This document shows, one piece after another, positions 32,575 through 51,117 of a DNA stretch of 64,000 nt (position 1 is its first letter; each line of letters starts with the position of its first letter). The notes below the pieces were generated by a model that made no database searches, was not told the origin of the DNA, and saw only the letters and a list, made by a program, of their open reading frames with translations. This DNA is from Eriocheir sinensis (Eukaryota > Arthropoda > Malacostraca > Decapoda > Varunidae), in assembly GCF_024679095.1 (NCBI RefSeq), contig NC_066535.1:5369774-5433773 (forward strand), read 5' to 3'. The position numbers were made by a program, and so were the translations under genes.

Positions 32575-32992
32575 GTCAGACACAACCCCTGCGACGCCAC
32601 TTCTTAGCAACCCGATCACAGCCTTCCCTTCCCACCACCTCCACTCTTTCCTCCTCCTCCCCTTCTCTTCCTCTCCTCCCCCTCCCCCTGTGTGTGGTGC
32701 TGAGCCGGGTCGTTGTGGTGAGCGCAGCAACCTCGCAAGCACACGTCCTCAATATTTACTAAACGTTGCACAGTATAGGAAATCTTGCCATGATGATAAG
32801 AGAAAAGCATCAACAACTTCTACCCTCTCTATTACTGCTACTACTACTACTTTATTATTACTGTTATTTAATCTGTTTATATTTACGACCCTTCACACAC
32901 CACGGGAATTTCCCCCAAGATGCTGACCCGGGCAAAAGCGCATCAAATTTTCCTATTTCTGGCACTCTCTTCCCACACGTTAGATCTGATAA

Positions 32993-32996
<4 letters not shown>

Positions 32997-33069
<73 letters not shown>

Positions 33070-33110
33070 AGTTGTAATAGTAGTAATAGTAGTAATAGTA
33101 GTAGTAGTAG
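32997..33110. repeat. (CT)n microsatellite plus (AGT)n
   Basis: CT run to 33066, then AGT-type units. Confidence 0.95.
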
Positions 33111-33297
33111 CAGTGAGGTTGTTTGCTTATTTTTGTCATCCTTTTATTTCCTAATCTTCTTCCTTTCCGTTTTTCCTCATCTCTTCCTGTTTACTTCAGC
33201 CATTATCTGCAAGTACACACGGCGGCGGGGGGGGGGGGGGAGCCGCTGATAGACTTTGCCGCCTCTCAAGAAATAGAAAGAACCTTGTGCTCATATG

Positions 33298-33325
33298 GTG
33301 TGTGTGTGTGTGTGTGTGTGTGTGT

Positions 33326-33408
<83 letters not shown>
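33298..33408. repeat. Compound (TG)n(GA)n microsatellite
   Basis: TG 33299-33326, GA 33330-33408. Confidence 0.97.
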
Positions 33409-33411
<3 letters not shown>

Positions 33412-33827
33412 TGACATTTTCTACGGTTCCCAGAAATAATAAAACAAAAGATAAAAGTGTGAAAGAAAGGAGACAGTGATACCTCCAATGTCTCCCGTCT
33501 TCCTCCTGTCCTCTTCCTCTCATCCTTGGTCTCACGGCGTCTGCTTACACTCGTTTGTTTTTCCTAGCTGATTTTCTCTTTTTCTGGCTTATTGTGCATT
33601 TCCTTTCCCTCATTCTCCCTCAGTTCCTTTCGTGCATCCCCATCCCTCCCTCTTCTTCCATGAACTGGTTTATAAAGGGAATATATATTGAAGTTCACGA
33701 TATAAAAGAAAAAAAGAACGCTAAACAAACATACCGATTATGTACCTTTGGATTTGGCAGGTTAATGACTTTCCTTTAGCGCGCCTCTTCTATTACACTG
33801 GTTAAACATTCACATTTTCTATTTACA

Positions 33828-33833
33828 TTTATT
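33828..33833 (-). terminator. Possible polyadenylation signal for the Methuselah-like gene
   Basis: AATAAA on the minus strand, about 980 bp past the stop. No nearer canonical signal is visible, so the 3' UTR may cross the minisatellite. Confidence 0.3.
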
Positions 33834-33989
33834 AAGCATTGTTCATGTTATTTTTACAAGTGTCAGTTTCTAGTCATGTTATGCGGATTTACAGAAGCAA
33901 CACACACACTGTCAAATGCTCCTCAGTTTCACTTGATGGGCTTGTTTGTGCCGCATCTGTGCTGTCGTGGAGACCTGAGAGGTGGTGAT

Positions 33990-34720
33990 GATCATAACGG
34001 GGCGGAGGCGGAGGCAGGGGAGGACGATGAAATGAGGACAAGGAGGAGGAAGAGTTGTGGGGAAGAGATGTAGATGGGATGTGGAGGCAGGGGAGGACGA
34101 TGAAATGAGGACAAGGAGGAGGAAGAGGAGGTGTGGGGAAGAGATGTAGATGGGATGTGGAGGCAGGGGAGGACGATGAAATGAGAACAAGGAGGAGGAA
34201 GAGGAGGTGTGGGGAAGAGGTGTAGATGGGATGTGGAGGCAGGGGAGGACGATGAAATGAGGACAAGGAGGAGGAAGAGGTGTGGGGAAGAGATGTAGAT
34301 GGGATGTGGAGGCAGGGGAGGACGATGAAATGAGGACAAGGAGGAGGAAGAGGTGTGGGGAAGAGATGTAGATGGGATGTGGAGGCAGGGGAGGACGATG
34401 AAATGAGGCCAAGTGGAGGAAAAGGTGTGGGGAAGAGATGTAGATGGGATGTGGAGGCAGGGGAGGACGATGAAATGAGGCCAAGTGGAGGAAGAGGTGT
34501 GGGGAAGAGGTGTAGATGGGATGTGGAGGCAGGGGAGGACGATGAAATGAAAACAAGGAGGGGTAAAAGGAGGTGTGGGGAAGAGGTGGAGGGGGGATGT
34601 GGAGGCAGAGGGAGCACGATTAAATGAGAAAGATTAGGAAGAGGTGGAGGGGGGATATGGAGGCAGAGGGAGCACGATTAAATGAGGAAGAGGAGGTGTG
34701 GGGAAGAGGTGTAGGCGGGG
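33990..34720. repeat. Minisatellite, about 10 units of 72-77 bp
   Basis: AGGACGATGAAATGA begins at 34021, 34094, 34170, 34246, 34319, 34392, 34464 and 34536; two decayed units follow near 34613 and 34671. The purine-rich unit contains GAGATGTAGATGGGATGTGG. It starts about 90 bp beyond the stop codon of the Methuselah-like gene and lies in its probable 3' UTR or flank. Confidence 0.95.
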
Positions 34721-34810
34721 GTGTTAGTGATGTGGGCGGAGGTGATGGAGGAGAATAATTATATAAGCAAGTAAGCATTAGCAACTTTGGTTTAAGTGTC
34801 GATATAGAAG

Positions 34811-43960
<9,150 letters not shown>

Positions 43961-43999
43961 GGCAGAGACACGGCAGTCTAACACATCACCTGCTCACAC

Positions 44000-45078
44000 A
44001 CCTTAGAGTCAAAGCTGTCTGTGGCGTTCCATTTCTCGAGGTAGTGGAGGTTGGATCGTTAGCTTTCGTGGGTAAGTGCATCTGATAACTATTTCCGCCT
44101 GAGAAGCACCCTCAGCATGTTTTCTCGGAGCCTTACACACACGGTGTTGCCTCACTGGTGTCTCGCGCGTTAGTGCCCGTGACTCGAGCTTTATCTTATC
44201 GCACCAAGGCGTTTCACATGTCTATTTACCTTCTGATTCTCCAACGCCCAACGAATGTAAAATTTCAAAAGAATGATTTCATGTGTTGTCTGTCTGTAGT
44301 TTTGTGTCAAAGTGTAGTGTAGCATGTTGACCGTGTCCCTCCAGTAACCTTGAACAATTGTAAGTTAAATTAATGTTCAGTGCTAGCATCCCATTCCTGA
44401 CGCAATGCTTGTGAACATCAACGACACTGTATGTGCATTAAATTAAAAGTTTCTTTCATCTCACGAGACAAAAAAAAGGTCACAATATCTACGCTGGGAA
44501 CTTAACTCTGGAGAATTTTTAGGAGTCACTCTAGGAGGTAACGCCCACTTCTGTCCGCGGTCTGTATTTAACATGAATAAGTTGCGCCACATTTCCTTCA
44601 AGTCAGGCTTACCGTCTCTGTTGTTGCGTCATAGGCGGGAACCTGATTGCCGGCACGCTCCTGGAAGAGTCTGGGCAGGGTGACGTTGGTGAGGCTGCCC
44701 CGCTACCAGGGGAAACTGAAGAACTGGCTTGGCACGCCATGATGGTGAGATGCCGCAGTGGTAGTATCTATAGTAGTAGTAGTAGTAGTAGTAATAGTAG
44801 CAGTGATAATAGCAGTAGTTGTAGCTGTGGTGTAGTAGTGGTTGTTGTTGTTGTTAAAGCAATAGTAGTTGTAATTTATATATAGTGAATATTAGCCATG
44901 TCTTGTACTAACATACAGCAACATAATAAGATTAAAAATAAGAGTGATTTCTAAGCCGCATAGAGATAAACTAAACTATTTTTGTTGATGCTAAAACTAT
45001 AACTGAAACACACAAATGACAGATAGTGTCAAAACCTCCGATATACACGCAGCATGTCGTTATTAAACTTATTAGTAA
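44000..45078. other. 5' flank of the GPCR gene
   Basis: Presumed promoter/5' UTR side of the GPCR gene. It contains an AGT run (44774-44815). No TATA box stands out; no other gene seen. Confidence 0.4.
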
Positions 45079-45099
45079 TTTAGAGAGAGAGAGAGAGAG

Positions 45100-45134
<35 letters not shown>

Positions 45135-45136
<2 letters not shown>

Positions 45137-46445
45137 AGCTTCACCACGTTTATAATACGAATCAAACGCGGTTGTCATTGCCGCTGCTGCGTCGAGTCGC
45201 TGGTGGTGAACGTGGTAAGCCAGGTCCCGCCTGACAATGAGAACGTTTGTAAATATGGGAAGAATGATTTCACGCCACTCGTATTTCATTCACATGAAAC
45301 ACGTTTGTTTCGTAATCGTGACTTTCGACAAACCCCATGAACCATTACCGACAGCCAGGATAGAAGCTGTGTTATAACATGATCATTATCCTGCAATGAT
45401 AATAACGATAAATACTGTGACTACCTCCTCCCGGACGGCGAACCTAAAAACGATAGAACTTCAACTGACGCAATATCATGGCGTCACCACAGGAGGCAGA
45501 GTGGGGCCTCGGTGGGGGAGGGAGAGGGGGGGGTGATATGGGCAGGGGGAGATGTGTAGGAGCGACAAGGGGGGAGGACAGATTACAAGGTGATGACGGG
45601 GCTAAAACATTATTTTAGGGAGATATTGAATGCTACACACAGACCTGCAATGTTATGTTGGCTATGTCACCTATTACAATTGATCATCATGGCTTGCAAA
45701 TCAACACACGAGTACGGTGACGACTGGCTAATGTGCAAACAATCATGACTACTTCAGTTTGACAGCTATTAAACCTGTTGCCACAGTCCTGTTATCACCT
45801 TGTAATCTGTCCCTTCCCCTGTGGCTCCTACTGAGGCCACCGTCCTTACTCACACACACCCTGCCCACAACCCTCCGGCTTCAAGGCCCCACTCTGCCTC
45901 CTGAGGCGACAGCTCTTACGATACTGAGTTAATGGAAGAGTTCTACCGTTTTCAGGTTCACCGTCCGGGAGGAGGTGGTCATATGAATTTAATTATTATT
46001 GGTAATGAGAAGGATAGAACAGCTACTATATCTTACCCTACCAGTCGGTATAGTGTATAGTTCGTCACGATGACTACAGTTTCATAGAAGTAAAACACAG
46101 CAGTCTCAGTGGAGTGAAATCATGTTCTTGCCATATTCGCGAAACTGTCATTGTCAGGCAGGACATGGCTTACACATACCACGAACAACTCCACACAGCA
46201 GTGGCAATTACAACCGCGTGCGTCTTGTTCGTAATGAGTGACCGTTCAAAGCCTCATACTCATAACGAACACAACTTAAAAGCTGTTGTTCGTGTATGTA
46301 ATAAGCCATGTCCTGCCTGACAATGACAGTTTCGCGAATACGACAAGAATACGATTTCACGCCACAGAAGCGGCTCGGGTTTTAAAACTGTAGCAATCGT
46401 GGCGAACTATAAAGTATTTGCAGACGGCCAGGGTAAGATTAGTTA
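45135..46445. repeat. Large imperfect fold-back (inverted repeat) element
   Basis: The left arm (45135-45605) is complementary to the right arm (45785-46258) around a loop of about 180 bp. Paired blocks include CCTCCTCCCGGACGG (45424) with its complement near 45965, CAGGAGGCAGAGTGGGGCC (45492) with its complement near 45885, and ACAGATTACAAGGTGATGAC (about 45579) with its complement near 45800. A third copy of the outer part (46259-46445) is inverted again, so 46110-46190 and 46283-46361 form a tighter hairpin with near-identical arms around GCGAAACTGTCATTGTCAGG. The left edge is a GA/TG microsatellite (45079-45134). No coding capacity. Confidence 0.8.
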
Positions 46446-46574
46446 GTTATGAAACCCATCAGTGTGAAAAGCATACCATTCCTACAGGTTTTAAAGGATT
46501 TCCACCCGTAATTGTCCAGGGATTTCTAAGTCTTTCTCTTGGGAATTGTTAACAGATTAAGTGTCCATAAAGTT

Positions 46575-46632
46575 TGGTAGATTGAAACTAAATAATGCAA
46601 TGAATGATTGAAACTAAATAATGCAATGAATG
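46575..46632. repeat. 26-bp tandem duplication
   Basis: GATTGAAACTAAATAATGCA plus six bases occurs twice in a row. Confidence 0.9.
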
Positions 46633-47011
46633 TTTTATTATACCTCAAAGACCGTCCCTAGAAACAGTCACTACATTTTGTGTAATAAAAAAATTAATAA
46701 AAAAAAACAAAGAAAGAGTCCTTCGAACTCTTACGAACAAGATAGCTCATTAATCAGCAACTCTGATAAGCCATGAGTCTGACCATCTATTATTGTTCAG
46801 GAGGCAGCCCAGCTCACGCCTAGGAATGAAGGGCCGCCGGACAGTTAGACCATAGTAGCGATGGATGATGCAGTAGTCAGCACTCTGGCGTTTGCAGTCA
46901 GTGTGTGAACTCAGTGGAGGGCAGCCACAACGCGTTCACCATGACCCTCTACCATGCGCCTCCATTCACACCGTCAGTCCTGGAGGATACAATTGGCTTT
47001 TATTGTGATTA

Positions 47012-47068
47012 AAGTTATTCAAATAATTTTACTACTGGGTATCTCAAATAATTTTACTACTGGTTATC
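47012..47068. repeat. 25-bp tandem duplication
   Basis: CAAATAATTTTACTACTGG and the bases that follow are repeated directly. Confidence 0.85.
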
Positions 47069-47758
47069 TCAACGGAGAAGTATTTTATAGTGGTGATAAT
47101 AATTTCAGCACTTGTCCCCTACCATTTTATCTTTAGTTTCCTGGTGCTACTTCCACATGTATCCTTATGTTTACTTGCAACAATAAACAATCAATAATAA
47201 ACCATGGAAACTAAAACGGTGCCAACGATAATTAACCAATAAACCCCCAAAGGACAAATATGGTAGGATATAAATTATTAGAGAAATGAATCAGACTTGT
47301 CTGTTTTCGTCGATATGGAAGGAATTTTTAAATTACCAAAACCTGCGAACACAGTAGCAAACATTTTCTACAACAGGTAATTAGCCAATTGGTAGTTCCC
47401 ATTAGCTGCAAATATGGCAACTCCAGAGGGATAGTAGAAGTCTTAATAGAAGTTATTTAAAACTGATCATCAAGAGCTAGCTAGCCCACAATGACGCTCA
47501 CACGGTTTAAAGATGATGGCGGCAAAGTTTCGATAATATGACACTACCCACTTGGACAGAGCTCCGACAACCTGTTCGTTGATTAATGCGGATATCTCCA
47601 CACCGGCTGTTGCTTCGTAAAGACCGGAGCCTCCTCGGTGGTTCTCTTGATATCAGTCTCAGGCCAGGAACATGCTGGAAACAAAGAGGGTCAATGATCA
47701 CATACCGATCCCCCCTATTAGCACCTATCTTCGCACACTTTATAATAATTATGTTATT

Positions 47759-47898
47759 GTGGTGGAGGTGTCACACATCAAAAGGGTGGACACCATTACA
47801 CATCAATAGGGGAAAAAAAAAAGGGATACTGGTTTCATTCAAGACACTAAACAACATAAGGTACTTTAGTCAGGAAAGGCTGACAATGATATCTGTAA
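47759..47898 (+). repeat. Dispersed direct repeat C, copy 1
   Basis: GATACTGGTTTCATTCAAGA through GACAATGATATCTGTAA. About 140 bp, repeated at 49205-49340. Confidence 0.9.
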
Positions 47899-48371
47899 CC
47901 ATGTGCTACACCTAGAGATTATGAACAAATTACAAGTACCTAAAATAATATAACAATACGCACATTCAAGTGTTAAAAGTAACCGCAAGCTTGTAAATTG
48001 AAATAGAAAAGAGAACGAACTTACCTCTTCATTAGTTGGAACTCCGTTTGTAACATCCGTACCTCACGCAAGTTCAACCAGAAGTGATACCAGCTCTTCA
48101 TCGGTTTCCCTCCTCGCCTCCCTTCCCCCCCTCCCGCCCTACCGCTCAGCCCTTTCAACAATAGTTTGCTCGTTAATTATGATTAACAGTAGCCTTCTAA
48201 CCACTGTCCACTTATTTCACCAGTTTGCCTTCTTTTAAAATAGGTATAATTCCCTCCCTCTAGCAGAATACCCCGTGTATATCGACGAATATTTCACTTA
48301 TAATTAATCAAGAGCCAAGTGAGAAACAGTGAACAACTGTTAGTCATGTGTGTGTGTGTGTGTGTGTGTGT

Positions 48372-48590
48372 TCTTTACCGACTACTACTAATCTGTGAAC
48401 GTTTCCCGCAACACCAGGGTAGAGAGTGGTCACATAACTGGCTTGTATTTCGTGAAACTAGTTGAGGGGATGGTGAGCTATTAACCTGTTGTAACGCATG
48501 AGCCATCTAAGTCACTTTTAGTCGCCTTTTATGACACGCAGTGGAATACTGAAGCATGTATTCTTTATACATCTCATATAAATACTTTAT
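48372..48590 (+). mobile_element. SINE-core-like remnant
   Basis: The block AGTCGCCTTTTATGACACGC (about 48520-48539), followed by GTGGAATACTGAAGCATGTA, resembles a central domain that I recall being shared by SINEs of distant invertebrates (possibly the one called Nin-DC; name from memory). It follows a short TG repeat (48347-48371). No pol III boxes are visible. Confidence 0.45.
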
Positions 48591-49204
48591 TTCCGCTAAT
48601 CTATTCCATTCACTTATGCTGACTCCCCACCATAAGAAATGTAGAAAGAAATGGTTCACCAGTAATTCCGAAGATGCTGAACCTGGTAGTCAAGAGGAGA
48701 TAGCAGCCCCAGCAACGAGTGAACCAGCTTGTTAAATATTTCTACATTAGCTTATCATAACAACTGGACTAAGTTGACACATTCTGGTTCAACACATATC
48801 AGGAATCAATCAAAAAGTAAGCAGTAAATTAATGAAACACTAAGCATTTGGTTGATATAAAGACTTAATTGAGTGTTTAAAAGTTGAACTATTTAAGGAT
48901 GGGAATAACTGATAGTAGCCATAGGTTTTCAGGACGCACCTATACGGTGCTTGGCTTCTTGCAGAATATAAATATCCTTGCTTGTCTCTGCATTACTGAT
49001 TTAGCAAATTTTGGCACTATTCTAATCCAGTTTCCACACAGTCCATTACCAGATCCATCAACTGGGTTGCTCCCATCTCCTTTTACCTATAACTTTTATG
49101 CAATATCTTTTTAACCAACCCCAAAAATAATATATTTTTGTTAAACAAATCTGACTAACTGGTACCTTTTGGAGGGGGTACTTGATAATAATGATATTAG
49201 TAAT

Positions 49205-49340
49205 GTGGTGGTGGTGTCACCCATCTAAAGGGTGGACACTATTACCCATCAATAGTGAAAAAAAGGGATACTGGTTTCATTCAAGACACTAAACAACATA
49301 AGGTACTATAGTCAGGAAAGGCTGACAATGATATCTGTAA
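49205..49340 (+). repeat. Dispersed direct repeat C, copy 2
   Basis: Same block as 47759-47898 in the same orientation, with a handful of substitutions. Confidence 0.9.
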
Positions 49341-49395
49341 ACTAAACCCAAAGAAGGAAGAGATAAATTCAACCACATAGGTAAGAAACTATAAT

Positions 49396-49556
49396 TTATT
49401 TCCAGTCACAACAGAGGCCAACCTTTCCTCCTCCTTCTTTCCTTATGTAGACATGCACGTCGCTGCAGGATGAACTGCCTCCTGGATGGATTACATCCTG
49501 CCTGGATGTTAGCAGCAGTTGCCTCAGGTCTCCAGTCACTGACTCCTCTGCACTGT
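49396..49556 (-). CDS. Possible orphan terminal exon
   Basis: On the minus strand an acceptor-like ATTCCACCCCACAG ends at about 49557. An open frame then reads EESVTGDLRQLLLTSRQDVI, later SCSDVHVYIRKEGGG, and ends CCDWK before TAA, with AATAAA overlapping the stop (GGAAATAAATT). Stop plus polyadenylation signal is what a last exon looks like. I recognise no family and find no matching upstream exon, so it may be a gene tail, a pseudogene or chance. Confidence 0.25.
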
Positions 49557-50156
49557 GGGGTGGAATAAGTTTCAGATTTTCAATGTTCTCACTAATTAAA
49601 ATTTCATAATCACACAAATAAGGGGGTAACCCCTAAAATGGTACCAAAATAATTACAGAGAGGCATTGATGCCATTAGCCTTTGTGAATTTGTATCACAG
49701 TGCAGAGGTGATAATGGAAGGAAATCTTAAGCAGCAGTTGGCTACTTAAAAGCTAAATTGTGGCACTCTCTGCTGAAGTGAAGTAAGCAACATGAGGGTC
49801 GATACTGAGGTATCACTTGCTTCGCATCGACCAACTATTCGCGCGTTCTGAGGTCAATCAGCAGGCACAGCAGGCCTCACTCATCCTCCCCAACCTGAAT
49901 CTGCAAGGCGAGGCTTAATTTCCCTCCAATATTCTCTCTCCTCACCAGATTGTGCTCTTGTACTCCTTTTTCCGCTTATTTTAAAAATACATTTATAGTC
50001 TGGCTCAACTAAACGTGCGGTTGTGGGCGGGTTCAGCGTAGGGGATACCCTTGTACAGCCCTGCCGCATGTCTCCTAGCCCGAAATGTAGAAATGTTCTA
50101 AGATAATAATACTTTCCTTCCCTGAAAACTGTCTCTTAGGTCTTCATGCACTTTTA

Positions 50157-50345
50157 ACCCTTTCCATCCGTGACGCAGACGTCGGTGTCACAGTATGGAA
50201 AGGGTCAAGAGGAAATGGAAGAGGATTAATCCTCTTCTAAACCTCTCAATCCTCCTCTAAATTCCTCTTCCATTTCCTCTTAAGAGGTTTAGAAGAGGAT
50301 TAAGAGGAAATGGAAGAGGATTAAGAGGTTTAGAAGAGGACTAAC
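50157..50345. repeat. Palindromic element with nested hairpins
   Basis: CCCTTTCCAT at 50157 pairs with ATGGAAAGGG at 50195-50204. AGAGGAAATGGAAGAGGATT (about 50208) pairs with its complement at about 50262-50280 and is repeated in direct orientation at 50304. Purely repetitive; it lies downstream of WDR18. Confidence 0.7.
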
Positions 50346-50848
50346 GGTGACGCTGTCGGACGCTGATGTCGTGTCGCTGAAGAGAAGGAAAAAAAAGAAA
50401 AGCAAACCAAAGGATATCATAACCACAATCAGACATTAAAACCCAAAGCTCAGCTGTTACCAGACATGTAATATAATGTATATATATTTCATAACTTACT
50501 ATATTTCACCATAACTTCTTAGCACTAACAGTTTGTTCTTTCTGTTTTTTTTTCTATTCTGTGATCCCAGATGAACTTGAAATCTCCAATCAACACAAGG
50601 AGGATATATGTGGTGGTGGTGGGCCAGAGAGCACTGCAGAGCAAAGAAAAATGCAAAACAGGAATGAGACGGGAAGAAAACAAAACAAATTTCATAAAAT
50701 TTCTCACTTTTACACTTGGGTAAGCTTATTGTCTTTTTAGTACACAGAGCAGGACATAGGGGAAGCATGACACAACTAAAAACACCCAGTATGAGCAATC
50801 ACATTCGCAACTCTGCACCCAAAACAAATCTTTTGTAATGACATGTCT

Positions 50849-50854
50849 TTTATT
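50849..50854 (-). terminator. Possible polyadenylation signal for WDR18
   Basis: AATAAA on the minus strand, about 265 bp past the WDR18 stop codon. Confidence 0.4.
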
Positions 50855-51117
50855 TATCTATTTTAAGTATTCTTGATTTACATTTAGAAAGTGGGCAAAT
50901 CTGTGGATTGCTAAAACCTGGGAAACCTATTTTGTCATTTAGTCAAGGTCCAGTGTATATATACTTGCAACTATCACCTTAAAAGGATTGACAGCACAAT
51001 CTATTAATTATGTTACCATTAGTATGACAACTAAATGGTGCCTTGCCTAGAATCCACAGGTGACACTTCAAGGATGATGTGCTTACCTGATTGTTACAGG
51101 CAGCCTGGTTGGTGTCC

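Larger units (their letters stand above)
46446..48346. other. Intergenic, no confident gene
   Basis: AT-rich DNA, apart from a GC-richer block at 47500-47690. Minus-strand frames there include one of about 50 codons, and the plus strand begins AAGATGATGGCGGC. No domain recognised. Confidence 0.4.

Noticed and set aside
33889..34617. 242-codon minus-strand frame rich in Pro, His and Ser
   Set aside because: It lies wholly on the 73-bp minisatellite; two shifted frames are equally open and there is no domain.
33990..34720. Array resembling a CRISPR locus
   Set aside because: Units are contiguous, with no unique spacers, in a eukaryotic genome.
47507..47701. Possible short gene around ATGATGGCGGC
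   Set aside because: The plus frame stops after seven codons and the minus frames show no family resemblance or consistent splice sites.
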